Source: Pseudomonas nitroreducens NBRC 12694
GTDB lineage: Bacteria > Pseudomonadota > Gammaproteobacteria > Pseudomonadales > Pseudomonadaceae
Length of the DNA stretch: 64,000 nt
NCBI RefSeq assembly: GCF_002091755.1
Contig: NZ_BDAI01000019.1
Location: 1-64,000 of the forward strand
Reading direction: 5' to 3'
The translations under genes and the position numbers were made by a program. Positions 9,012 to 17,029 of this stretch are shown here, piece by piece; within the stretch, counting starts at the first letter, position 1; each line of letters opens with the position of its first letter. Under the pieces are notes generated by a model. The model was not told the DNA's origin, made no database searches, and saw nothing but the letters and a program-made list of their open reading frames with translations.

Positions 9012-9094
9012 GGTTCTGTCTCCAGTGAGGCGGTTGCCCCGCATGCAAGGTGGGTAGGGCCGATTGGCCGTCTGGAATGTCCGACCCGATTCAG

Positions 9095-9108
9095 ATTATG
9101 GCCGTCAT
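9095..9108. promoter_or_regulatory. Candidate TetR operator before short-chain dehydrogenase
   Basis: ATTATGGCCGTCAT; relative to the gene this reads ATGACGGCCATAAT, matching the site at 5539-5552 at 11 of 14 positions. Confidence 0.35.
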
Positions 9109-9117
9109 CTGAAGGTG

Positions 9118-9137
9118 AATATTATGCTCATAATATT
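9118..9137. promoter_or_regulatory. AT-rich inverted repeat before short-chain dehydrogenase
   Basis: AATATTATG and CATAATATT flank a 2-base centre, giving a perfect 9-base-arm palindrome about 107 bases upstream of the dehydrogenase start. It may be a second repressor site or overlap the promoter. Confidence 0.4.
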
Positions 9138-9349
9138 AACTGTCAAGGTCCATTCTCTGAGGGTGACGAGTGGTAACCGGCGTGGCGGCAGACCGCACCG
9201 CACGGGCCATGAAGGCCATTGGGCGGTTTAGATTGCCCATTCTAGAGCGCTCGCGAGAACCTCTCGGGCGTCTCCACACAAGAACAAGCCGGGAGCCCCA
9301 CCTGCACCTTTCTGCCTGTCTCAACACCGGCGTTGCCGGAGGAGGACAC

Positions 9350-9487
9350 ATGCGATTGCGCTGCTTTTTCCTGGGCTGTGCTTGGGATGAAGGGAATCTG
9401 ACCGAGGTCGGCCATGTGCCGATGCTGTGCCAGCGCTGTGCGCGCTGTGGGGCGCAGCGGTACCTGAGGCCCGCTCCGGAAATCTGA
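9350..9487 (+). CDS. Small cysteine-rich protein, 45 residues
   Basis: A 45-residue open frame preceded by a very strong ribosome site (GGAGGAGGA, 4 bases before the ATG). It has five cysteines: C5, C10 and a CQRCARCG knuckle at 27-34, and it ends in basic and aromatic residues. Small proteins of this pattern occur in other Pseudomonas genomes as an uncharacterised cysteine-rich family, from memory. A metal-binding, zinc-ribbon-like fold is plausible. No operon partner is evident; the next gene is on the other strand. Confidence 0.7.
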   Translation: MRLRCFFLGCAWDEGNLTEVGHVPMLCQRCARCGAQRYLRPAPEI

Positions 9488-9512
9488 GCCGGGATTGCGG
9501 GCCGGAAACGAA

Positions 9513-9544
9513 ACTGCCCGGAGCACGCAAGTGCTCCGGGCAGT
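9513..9544 (-). terminator. Terminator of the qhpADCB operon
   Basis: A perfect 14-base stem (ACTGCCCGGAGCAC) with a 4-base loop lies 20 bases after the qhpB stop. On the minus strand it is followed by a T-rich stretch (TTTCGTTTCC). Confidence 0.8.
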
Positions 9545-9563
9545 CCGGTACAGCGGAGGTGAA

Positions 9564-10697
9564 TCAGTTCGCCACGAAGGCCTGGCTGGTGGTGATCGCC
9601 ATGTCGCCGCCCGGCAGCTTCAGATCGCCGATGCGCTCCAGGCTGTCGGCATCGTAGATCTCCACGTCGTTCAGGGTGCCGGTCAGGTACAGCTTGTTGC
9701 CGGCCTTGTTGGTCGACAGGCAGTAGTAGGAGTGGTCCAGGTTCGCCGCCTTGACCAGCTTCTGCTCCTTGATGTCGTACTTGGCCAGGCGGTTCAGCAC
9801 GCCGTAGATGACGTTGCGGTCCTTGGCCGAGCGAATACCGCTGAAGTACACCTCGGTGACCGGGCCGAAATCGACGGTCTCGGTCTTGCCGGTGGCCAGG
9901 TCGATGTTGAAGAAGCCGTAGAGGAAATCGGCCGTGGCCATGTCCTGCTTGGCGTCCTTGAACTTCGCCGTGGTGTAGAGCAGCGAGAAGTCACGCGGGT
10001 AGGTCTGCTGGTTCCACACGTAGAGCACATCTGGCGGCGCGTAGTTGGGGCGCTTCCAGTTGCGGCTGGGGATGATCACGTCGAACTTGCCGGTCTTCAC
10101 GTCCACCTTGTAGATGTCCGGGCCCGCCACGTAGAGGGTGCCGTCATCGCCGCTCTGCATGATGGTCAGCTGCCGCGGCGCCGGGAAGGTGCGCACCGGC
10201 TTGGCGCCCATGCCGTCGGCCACCAAGTAGACCTGCAGGCGCGGCTGCTGCACTTCGTAGTGTTCGGAGAGGATCAGCGTCGGGTTGGCGATGGCGTAGA
10301 TCTCCTTGCCGTCGTGGCTGACGGTCATGGAGAACATCGCCCGCGCGTTCTCGCCCGGCTTCTGCGCGATGGTGGCGTGGAACACCGGTTTGCAGTCATC
10401 GAGCTGGATGCCGTAGATGTCCGCGTAGTGGTTGCTGAGGATGTAGGCGACCTTGCGATCCGGCGACAGCTGGGTCATGCCCGGGCCATAGGCGCCGGGG
10501 ATCGCGCAGGTCTTGTAGAGCTTGTCGGTCTGCATGTCGATGACGTGCAGGTTGTTCGGGTAGTTGGTGCTGATCAGGTACTCGTGGCCACTTTCCAGCG
10601 CTTTGCCGGTGTCGGCGCCGGCATCGGCGGCGACGGCTTGCAGCGCGCAGGCCAGCGAGAGGCCGCCGAGCGCGGCGGCGAATGCTTTTCTGGACAT
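9564..10697 (-). CDS. qhpB: Quinohemoprotein amine dehydrogenase beta subunit
   Basis: The 377-residue beta subunit forms the seven-bladed beta-propeller of the periplasmic QHNDH alpha-beta-gamma complex and closes over the gamma subunit that carries the quinone cofactor. A signal peptide (LGGLSLACALQAVAA) ends near residue 24. The mature part has repeated propeller strands of the YISTNYPNNLHVIDMQTD and NKLYLTGTLNDVEIYD kind. ATG 10697 follows GAGGA; the frame extends upstream without a better start. It is the last gene of qhpA-D-C-B, 59 bases after qhpC. Confidence 0.93.
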   Translation of the reverse strand: MSRKAFAAALGGLSLACALQAVAADAGADTGKALESGHEYLISTNYPNNLHVIDMQTDKLYKTCAIPGAYGPGMTQLSPDRKVAYILSNHYADIYGIQLDDCKPVFHATIAQKPGENARAMFSMTVSHDGKEIYAIANPTLILSEHYEVQQPRLQVYLVADGMGAKPVRTFPAPRQLTIMQSGDDGTLYVAGPDIYKVDVKTGKFDVIIPSRNWKRPNYAPPDVLYVWNQQTYPRDFSLLYTTAKFKDAKQDMATADFLYGFFNIDLATGKTETVDFGPVTEVYFSGIRSAKDRNVIYGVLNRLAKYDIKEQKLVKAANLDHSYYCLSTNKAGNKLYLTGTLNDVEIYDADSLERIGDLKLPGGDMAITTSQAFVAN

Positions 10698-10756
10698 GCA
10701 GGTTTTCCTCTTGTTCTTCTGGTCCATGCTCTGTGGGCCGATATTCGTCAGTCCGG

Positions 10757-11080
10757 TCATTTGTCGTCCGGGAATACGGTGCCGAGGTTGCGCCAGTTCT
10801 CGGCCGAGGCCTGCGCATCCTTGTTCCAGTCGGGGTAGGTGCTCATCATGTCCGGCACCTGGGCCGGCCACCAGCAGGGGTCGGAGCAGCCGTAGAGGTC
10901 CGCTTCCATCGGCTGGCAGAGCGAGGACACGCCGCCGAACACGTCGACTTCCCAGCCCGGGTCGGTGGTGGCCGCGCAGCCGGCCACGGAGTTCATCGCC
11001 ACCACGTCCTCGATGCGATCCTCGGCGGCGGCCTGTTCGAGCTTCTGTGCTTTGGTGTTGATCGCTTTCAGATGTTTCAT
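10757..11080 (-). CDS. qhpC: Quinohemoprotein amine dehydrogenase gamma subunit (CTQ-bearing)
   Basis: The 107-residue precursor becomes the roughly 79-residue catalytic subunit with cysteine tryptophylquinone. All crosslinking residues known from solved QHNDH structures align if the first 28 residues are leader: thioether pairs C35-E44, C55-D61 and C69-D77, and the cofactor pair C65-W71. In QHNDH the leader is recognised by QhpD and removed by QhpE before export. There is no Sec signal peptide, as expected, because the crosslinked protein leaves through QhpF. The start is one base away from the qhpD stop, so translation is probably coupled. Confidence 0.95.
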   Translation of the reverse strand: MKHLKAINTKAQKLEQAAAEDRIEDVVAMNSVAGCAATTDPGWEVDVFGGVSSLCQPMEADLYGCSDPCWWPAQVPDMMSTYPDWNKDAQASAENWRNLGTVFPDDK

Positions 11081-11081
11081 G

Positions 11082-12512
11082 TCAGTGCGCCTTCCGCGGA
11101 GTGATGTGGCGGTCGATGAAGCTGGGGTTGGAAGCCATGATCCGGCTGTAGACCTCGATGCCGAAATCGACCCAGTCCCTCATCAGTTCGCAGTAGTGGT
11201 AGGTGGGGTGCGCCGGGTCGCCGTAGCGCGCATAGCTCTCGTGGTAGCAGCCGCCGGAGCAGAGGTTGCGGATGTGGCAGCTGGCGCAGCCGGTGTCAGT
11301 GCGGTCCAGGCGCTGGGAGAGGAACTCGTTCAGCTCGGCCTGCTTCACCCCTTCATGCACGTTGCCGAAGGTCGGCAGCGAGGAGCCGGTGAAGCGGTGG
11401 CACAGGTTCAACTCGCCCTTGTGGTCCACCGCCAGCATCTTCAGCCCGGCGCCGCACGGCAGGGCCTTCTTCTGCCCTTCGTGGATATCGGTGATCAGCT
11501 GGTGCAGGTTGGAGAAGCCGATGTTGCGCCCTTCCAGTGCCTCGTCCAGGTAGCGCCGGCCGAGGGCCTTCATGCCGGCGAAGACCGCCTTCAACTCGTC
11601 CCCGGTGAGGTTGTAGCTGCTGATGTCGCCCGAGGTGACCGGGGCGAAGCCGACTTCGGCAAAACCCATCTCGTTGAACAGGTGATTCCAGATGGTCTCG
11701 ACATCGGTGACGCCGGTGGTCAGCGTCACCCGCGCGCCGACCGGCCGCGCGGTATAGCGCGACAGCAGCATGTCGGCCTTGCGCCGCACCACGTCATAGG
11801 TGCCCTGCCCGCCCACGGTGATGCGGTTGCGGTCGTGCACCGTCTTCGGCCCGTCGATGCTGATGGACAGTCCGAAGCGATGGGCGTTGAGCCAGTCGAC
11901 GATTTCCTCGGTGAGCAGCGTGGCGTTGGTGGTCATGACGAAGTCCACCGTCTTGCCCAGTTCGCCGAAACGGCGCTCGCAATACGCGACCATGTGCTCG
12001 ATCAGCGGGCGGTTGGACAGCGGTTCGCCGCCGAAGAACACCACGGTGTAGCGCTGCTCGTCGGGGGACTCCTGGATCAGCATTTCCACCGAGGCCTCGG
12101 CGGTTTCCGCACCCATCTTCTTGCCGGCGGAGGGCTTGTCCAGGTCTTCCTTGTAGCAGTACGTGCAGCTGAGGTTGCAGCCGGTGTTGACGTTCAGCAC
12201 CACGGTATTGAGTGCGGTGCGGTCAACCTTCTTGATACCGATTTCAGGGGTCAGCGGCGAGCCGTCGCTGACCAGCTCCAGCGCGATCAGCTCGCGCAGG
12301 GTCTCGTCGATTTCCTCGGCGCCGAAGCGCCCGGCCAGGCGTTGGGTCAGCTCGTCCGGCGAGCAGGCATGCCCGCGCAGCGCGTCGATGATCCCGCCGG
12401 TCAACTCGTCGCTGGCGAACAGCGAGGAGCTGGGGATATGGAACAATAGGCGGTCGGCGTCGACCTGCACTTCATGCAGGTTGCGTTCGACCAGATTCAA
12501 GATGGCGCCCAT
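11082..12512 (-). CDS. qhpD: Radical SAM/SPASM maturase of QhpC
   Basis: QhpD forms the three Cys-to-Asp/Glu thioether links inside QhpC using S-adenosylmethionine and iron-sulfur clusters in the cytoplasm. The 476-residue protein has the radical SAM motif C112-x3-C116-x2-C119 (GCNLSCTYCY) and a C-terminal cysteine-rich SPASM region (CGAGLK, then CASCHIRNLCSGGCY). ATG 12512 was chosen because GGGAGG lies 5 bases ahead; the longer frame needs a TTG. The length agrees with characterised QhpD. It lies between qhpA and qhpC as in other qhp operons. Confidence 0.95.
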   Translation of the reverse strand: MGAILNLVERNLHEVQVDADRLLFHIPSSSLFASDELTGGIIDALRGHACSPDELTQRLAGRFGAEEIDETLRELIALELVSDGSPLTPEIGIKKVDRTALNTVVLNVNTGCNLSCTYCYKEDLDKPSAGKKMGAETAEASVEMLIQESPDEQRYTVVFFGGEPLSNRPLIEHMVAYCERRFGELGKTVDFVMTTNATLLTEEIVDWLNAHRFGLSISIDGPKTVHDRNRITVGGQGTYDVVRRKADMLLSRYTARPVGARVTLTTGVTDVETIWNHLFNEMGFAEVGFAPVTSGDISSYNLTGDELKAVFAGMKALGRRYLDEALEGRNIGFSNLHQLITDIHEGQKKALPCGAGLKMLAVDHKGELNLCHRFTGSSLPTFGNVHEGVKQAELNEFLSQRLDRTDTGCASCHIRNLCSGGCYHESYARYGDPAHPTYHYCELMRDWVDFGIEVYSRIMASNPSFIDRHITPRKAH

Positions 12513-12587
12513 GGCGACCTCCCGGAACTTGCTTGCCAATCCCCGTCCGAAGACGGGGTTCAGGGGTTCAGTTCATCCGATCCCGCA

Positions 12588-14159
12588 TCACGGAATCGGC
12601 GGGTTGTTCCAACGCTGCACGGTGACGATCATGTGCCCTTCGCCCTTGTGCGACTGGCCAGCGTCGTCCACCGCGGCAATCACCTTCAGGTTGCCGGCGT
12701 TGTTGGTCATCATCTTGCGCGCCGGGTTCGGGCCGGCGTCGCCCGGTGTGAAGATGCCGCTGTCGGCGTCCATCACCCCGGCGTACTTCACGTCCTGGTC
12801 TTCCTTGGCGCGGTCGTCGAACGGCTCCACCGACCACTGCGCGGGGAACACGCCGATGCGGAACGGTTTGCCGTCGGCACCCTTGCCCCAGGCCTCGGCG
12901 TCGAAGCTGCCCTGGACCTTGGGCGTGGAGCCGCCATTGCCGCCGATGCGGGAGATGGAGAACTCCGGCACCACCTTCACTTCGGCGATGTCCTTGTACA
13001 CCGCGAGGCTGCCGCCCTTGGCGCTGCCCACGGCGACATCGCGCTCGCCGACGGCAGCGGAGTCGGCGGCCTTGACCTTCACGGTCACGCGCTCGGGCGT
13101 CGCGGAAACCACCGACACCACCTCGACGCCCGGGCCGAACGACGGCTTGCCTTTCAGGCCGCTGCCGATGACGCTGACTTCGGTCTCGGCGCCCGCCCTC
13201 AGGTACGCCGGCTGCACGCCCAGGACGCGGCTGGTGCCGTTCTGTGCGGCGACGAAGTCCAGGCCGCGCTCGTCGTGGGCCTTGTCGAACATGCGGCCCT
13301 GCATCTGGCCGTTCAGGGCGGCGAACACCTGGCGCATGGTGACGTCACCGACCTTCACCGCGCCGCGCCATTCGTAGCCGTTGTAGAGCACAGCGCTGCC
13401 CTCGCCATCGAACGGCGAACCGTCGGCATACTTGCCGGTCACGCTGACCTTGAAGGCGTCGTCGCCGTCCTTTGCGACTTTCATGCTGCCGGCGACATCG
13501 CCCTTGCCCGGCATGTGCCCGGCGAAGCTCCATTCGCCAGCCAGTGTCTCGGCCTTGGGCCGGTTCTTCTGCCAGTCGCTCCAGGCCTTGTCTTCCAGCG
13601 GGAAGCGTTTGGCCAGCTCCGGGACCATCTCCTTCTTCGCCAGGTCGAACCAGTCACGGTCACGGGCCAGGGCCTGGTATTCCAGCGACGGCCAGCGGCC
13701 GAGGTGGAAGTTCACCAGCTTCTCCCACTCCGCCGCCGGGCGGCGCTGCAGGGCGATGCGCGCGCCCGAGTGGCAACGGGCGCACATCTGCTCGAAGTTG
13801 GTATCGAATGTCTCGACGGTGTTAAGCCGGCGCTCGAGGGCGTAGCGCACGCCTTCGGTCTCGCTGGGCGCCAGGCCCTGCTTGTCGGCGAGGAACTTGA
13901 CCACCGCACGACGCTCCTCGTCGGTGATCTTCAGGCCGTACATCACCTGCATGCGGCCGATGCTCATCAGCCAGCCCTCGGGGGTCTTCCGCTGATGACT
14001 GATACGGCTGAGGGAGTTGTTGCCTTCGGGCGTGTGGCACGCCTGGCACTTGGCGTTGATGATCGCCTGACCCTCGGGTGCGGCCTGGGCCGTCTGGTGC
14101 AGCGCAAGGGCCAGTGCGGCCAGGGTTCCGGCACCCAGATAGTGCCGAAGTCGTGTCAT
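12588..14159 (-). CDS. qhpA: Quinohemoprotein amine dehydrogenase alpha subunit (diheme cytochrome c)
   Basis: The 523-residue periplasmic subunit takes electrons from the quinone of QhpC and passes them to an external acceptor such as a cytochrome or azurin. The signal peptide ends at AQA, near residue 26. Two heme c sites are present, CQACH at 38-42 and CARCH at 126-130, followed by beta-sandwich domains of the Ig/TIG type. ATG 14159 is used; a TTG two codons upstream is better spaced from GAGGAGG and could be the real start. A sigma-54 promoter lies about 83 bases upstream. Confidence 0.94.
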   Translation of the reverse strand: MTRLRHYLGAGTLAALALALHQTAQAAPEGQAIINAKCQACHTPEGNNSLSRISHQRKTPEGWLMSIGRMQVMYGLKITDEERRAVVKFLADKQGLAPSETEGVRYALERRLNTVETFDTNFEQMCARCHSGARIALQRRPAAEWEKLVNFHLGRWPSLEYQALARDRDWFDLAKKEMVPELAKRFPLEDKAWSDWQKNRPKAETLAGEWSFAGHMPGKGDVAGSMKVAKDGDDAFKVSVTGKYADGSPFDGEGSAVLYNGYEWRGAVKVGDVTMRQVFAALNGQMQGRMFDKAHDERGLDFVAAQNGTSRVLGVQPAYLRAGAETEVSVIGSGLKGKPSFGPGVEVVSVVSATPERVTVKVKAADSAAVGERDVAVGSAKGGSLAVYKDIAEVKVVPEFSISRIGGNGGSTPKVQGSFDAEAWGKGADGKPFRIGVFPAQWSVEPFDDRAKEDQDVKYAGVMDADSGIFTPGDAGPNPARKMMTNNAGNLKVIAAVDDAGQSHKGEGHMIVTVQRWNNPPIP

Positions 14160-14241
14160 CTTCAAGGTCAGGCCTCCTCGGTATTCTTGTTGGTTATTGG
14201 CGCCCACCGATGGGCTAAGAGCGAGCTCTTGAAAGCGGTTT

Positions 14242-14257
14242 AGCAGGTTGTGTGCCA
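14242..14257 (-). promoter_or_regulatory. Sigma-54 promoter of qhpADCB
   Basis: On the minus strand, TGGCACACAACCTGCT has GG and GC separated by exactly 10 bases and matches TGGCAC at -24 and TGCT at -12. The predicted transcript start is about 70 bases before the qhpA ATG. Confidence 0.8.
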
Positions 14258-14352
14258 CTCCTTTGCAAACCCCGCCTACTCAGGCTTCCGGCGGCACTTG
14301 CCGGCACGCCCGGCGGGTGGCAGCGGGGTTGCGACGTCACATTTCGCGATTG

Positions 14353-14371
14353 CTGTCTAACTCTGAGACAG
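14353..14371. promoter_or_regulatory. Candidate enhancer site for the sigma-54 regulator, before qhpA
   Basis: CTGTCTAACTCTGAGACAG is a CTGT-N11-ACAG inverted repeat about 105 bases upstream of the -24 element, a typical distance for an enhancer-binding protein. It shares CTGT and CTGAGACAG with the site at 16690-16708. It overlaps the last codons of the ccmF-like gene. Confidence 0.6.
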
Positions 14372-16540
14372 GGCCTGTGAGACACCCTGCGAAGCAGTAT
14401 GGTCCTGCCTGCGCAAAGTGCCGCCCGCCGGCAGCATCAGGGCGCCGAACAGCATGGTGAGCAGGCCGATCCAGACCAGCGAGAGGAACGGAAAGCGGCG
14501 CACCACCACCACGCTCTCAATGTCGTCGCCGGGCTGGTTGAGCAGACGCGCCGAGGCTGGCACCCATATCTGCAGATCGCCCCTCCAGCCGCGAACGATG
14601 AAGGGATGCAGCACGTAGCCGCGGTCCGAGGCGAAGCGCGCGTAGTGGTAGTCGAGGATTTCACAGAGTTGGCGGACCGGCCCCTGGTAGGCCGGCGGGT
14701 TGCCGCGGCTGTCCTGGAACAGCGCGTGGCCGGCCAATGTGTGCTCGCCGTCGCGCAACTCGACCTTGGCCACCGCGTGGTAACCGGAGAAATCCGGGCG
14801 GCTGGAATCCGGCGAGACGCGCATCTGCATGCCGCCGATCACCGCGTGCCACTGCTCGAAGGACGTGCCCGGGGGGATGCTGATCTGCTGGTAGCTGTTC
14901 AGCGCCGTGGCGGCCAGCCCACCCACCAGCGCAATCACCGCGCCGCCGTGCACCAGCGCCAGCCCGCCGCTGTAGCGCAGGTTGCCCAGACGTCGGCTGC
15001 GCCACAGGCTCTGCACGCCCCACAGCAGGCAACTGCCCATCAGGAAGGCGCCCCCCAGCAGCGCCGCGTCCAGCCAGGGCAGCACCCGCACGATATTCTG
15101 CGAAAGCATGCCGTCGCCGTTGTAGCCGCCGCTCAGCCAACCGCCGCGCCAGCCGGTCCAGAGCATCAGGGCGGCCATCAGGGCGGTTGCCAGCAGCGCC
15201 GGCCGCGGTCGTCCACATCGACGCAGGAAGCTGTAGCCGCCCATCAGGCCGAGGGCCGCCAGCAGCGGCACCACCCAGTGCGCCAGGCTGTAGCCGTTGA
15301 CGTCCCACTGGTCGAAGGCGCGACGCAGGCTGTCCATCTCGGCGGTGGTGGCCCAGGCGGTCAGGGTTTCGAAGAAGGGTTTCAGCTCGCTCGGCCGCTC
15401 CATCCCCAGCCATTCGTAGAGGTGCGCCTGGAGCAGCGCGCCCAGGGCCAGCAGGCCGGCGCCGGCGAACAGGTAGATGGCCACGTCGAGCGTCCAGTCC
15501 GAGGCTCCGCGCCGCCGCCCTGCCCGCTTGCGGGATCGCCATCCGGCCAGCAGGTGGAACGCCGCCAGGGCCAGCAGGATCGCCGCCAATGCCAGGTGGC
15601 TGAGCCAGGACGTGGTGCCGATGTAGCGGTGCGAGCTGGCCAGCACCGTGCTGCGGGTCACCGCCATGGCGCCGCAGGCCATGGCCGCCGCCAGCAGGCT
15701 GAGCACCGGCAGCAGACGTGCGTAGGCGCCGTCAGCGCGCCAGCGACGGGCGCCGTGCAACACCGCGCCAAGCAGCGCCCAGATGATGAAGGCCGAGGTC
15801 TGCACCGGGTCCCAGTGCCACAGCTGGCCGTAGGTGAAATCTTCCATGGCCCAGGCCATGCCGACGCCAATGCCCGCGCTGAGGATCAGCCAGGCGCGAC
15901 GGCTATAGCGCGGCATCACCCAGGCATAGGCGTGCCCGCCTCGCCCCAGCGCTTCGAGCGCGGCCCCGGCGGGCGCCAGCACCCAGGCATAGGCGCAGAG
16001 AATCAGCGGCGCGTGCAACGACATCCAGAACGTCTGCAGGTGCGCGTTCATGCCCTGGCTCGGCTGCGCCGCCAGCCAATCCCCCGGTGTCGCACTGAAC
16101 GGCCCGAGCCAGGCGGCGGTGGCGACATACCAGGCAGCGATCAGCGCCATGCCGCGCCCCGCCCAACCGGGCAGCGCGGCGCTTTTCAGGGCGATCGCCA
16201 TGCAGAAGGTCGCCAGCAGCAGCACCGTGCCTTCGTCGCCACCCCAGAGATTGGAAAACTTCAGGTAGGCCGGCAGCCCCGCGCTGCTGTAGAGCCACGC
16301 ATAACGCAGCTGAAAGTGGTCGGCCACCAGGTGCAACGCCAGCGCCAGGCAGGCGCCGCAGAGCGCACCGACGGCAATCGGCCAAGCCGGCCCTCGCCAT
16401 TCATGGCGGATGGCGCCCAGGGCAATCAGACCCGCCAGCGCCCAGAGCAAAGCGTTGCCCACGCCGGGCAGCAACCACAGCAAAAGGCAGGTCAACGCGG
16501 CGGCCGGCGGCCCCGCCATCCACGGCAACGACAGATGCAT
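14357..16540 (-). CDS. CcmF-like cytochrome c heme lyase homologue
   Basis: A 727-residue polytopic membrane protein with more than ten hydrophobic helices. Family marks are KFSNLWGGDEGTVLL near residue 95, the histidine segment SLHAPLILCAYAWVL, a divergent tryptophan-rich motif (YGQLWHWDPVQTSAF), and a late LVHGGAVIALVGG helix followed by a periplasmic domain. CcmF transfers heme to CxxCH sites. This copy stands apart from any ccm operon and lies directly upstream of qhpA, so a role in maturing the diheme QhpA is likely but unproven. ATG 16540 is used; GTG 16606 would extend it by 22 residues but would overlap the possible promoter. Confidence 0.82.
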   Translation of the reverse strand: MHLSLPWMAGPPAAALTCLLLWLLPGVGNALLWALAGLIALGAIRHEWRGPAWPIAVGALCGACLALALHLVADHFQLRYAWLYSSAGLPAYLKFSNLWGGDEGTVLLLATFCMAIALKSAALPGWAGRGMALIAAWYVATAAWLGPFSATPGDWLAAQPSQGMNAHLQTFWMSLHAPLILCAYAWVLAPAGAALEALGRGGHAYAWVMPRYSRRAWLILSAGIGVGMAWAMEDFTYGQLWHWDPVQTSAFIIWALLGAVLHGARRWRADGAYARLLPVLSLLAAAMACGAMAVTRSTVLASSHRYIGTTSWLSHLALAAILLALAAFHLLAGWRSRKRAGRRRGASDWTLDVAIYLFAGAGLLALGALLQAHLYEWLGMERPSELKPFFETLTAWATTAEMDSLRRAFDQWDVNGYSLAHWVVPLLAALGLMGGYSFLRRCGRPRPALLATALMAALMLWTGWRGGWLSGGYNGDGMLSQNIVRVLPWLDAALLGGAFLMGSCLLWGVQSLWRSRRLGNLRYSGGLALVHGGAVIALVGGLAATALNSYQQISIPPGTSFEQWHAVIGGMQMRVSPDSSRPDFSGYHAVAKVELRDGEHTLAGHALFQDSRGNPPAYQGPVRQLCEILDYHYARFASDRGYVLHPFIVRGWRGDLQIWVPASARLLNQPGDDIESVVVVRRFPFLSLVWIGLLTMLFGALMLPAGGTLRRQDHTASQGVSQALSQS

Positions 16541-16601
16541 CCTCTTCAAGCCAGGCCTCCTTGTGCAGCGCCGACGCGGCGCTTGGCGAAACCCAGCGCT
16601 C

Positions 16602-16617
16602 TTCACGTTGCGTGCCA
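16602..16617 (-). promoter_or_regulatory. Imperfect sigma-54 promoter of ccmF-like gene
   Basis: On the minus strand, TGGCACGCAACGTGAA has a perfect -24 box (TGGCACG), but the -12 position reads GA instead of GC. It lies 62-77 bases before ATG 16540 and about 80 bases downstream of a CTGT-N11-ACAG repeat. Confidence 0.4.
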
Positions 16618-16689
16618 GGGGGGAAAATCCTTGTGAAACAGCAGGCTGCGCTCACGCGATGGGCAATGCGGCGTGGCAGATCGCGACAG

Positions 16690-16708
16690 CTGTAGCAGCC
16701 TGAGACAG
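16690..16708. promoter_or_regulatory. Candidate enhancer site before ccmF-like gene
   Basis: CTGTAGCAGCCTGAGACAG has the same CTGT-N11-ACAG geometry as the site before qhpA, and the two share CTGAGACAG. It is placed about 80 bases from the -24 box. Confidence 0.55.
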
Positions 16709-17029
16709 CTCCACCCGTTATAGACGATGGTCTAACAGCAGAAAGCCATCATCGAATACCGCTCCCGAGAAAGGCGCCAGCCAGACGCGTCACTTCCCAC
16801 CGCTTGTCCAGAACAGGTGCCAATCCGCGCCAGCCGGGGCTTTTCCGGTGATGGCCAGTGGATATCCGCGGCAGGCCGATTATGCTTCTCATTGACCTTG
16901 CGACGTGCCGCAGGGCTGCCTGTATTCAAGCTTCGCGCAATCCGTACGACCTGACATCAGCCCTGGGCTCGAGTGCGGTAACGGTATTGAGGGACTCCGG
17001 CCCAACACAACAACAAGACGGAGACGAAC

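Larger units (their letters stand above)
9012..9349. other. Intergenic region with AT-rich operators
   Basis: These 338 bases hold the promoter region of the short-chain dehydrogenase, with the two inverted sequences listed separately, and the leader of a small cysteine-rich gene on the plus strand. Nothing else is recognisable. AT content around 9115-9140 is well above that of its surroundings. Confidence 0.5.
16541..17029. other. Divergent promoter region of ccmF-like and MFS genes
   Basis: These 489 bases carry no credible gene. They contain the sigma-54-like element (16602-16617) and the CTGT-N11-ACAG repeat (16690-16708) that face the ccmF-like gene. Toward the MFS gene, TTGCGA and TGTATT spaced 17 bases apart near 16899-16927 are a weak sigma-70 candidate. 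Confidence 0.5.

Noticed and set aside
10697..10871. Longer qhpB frame beginning at GTG 10871
   Set aside because: The extension overlaps qhpC and lacks a signal peptide at its start; the ATG at 10697 has a ribosome site and is followed by a normal signal peptide.
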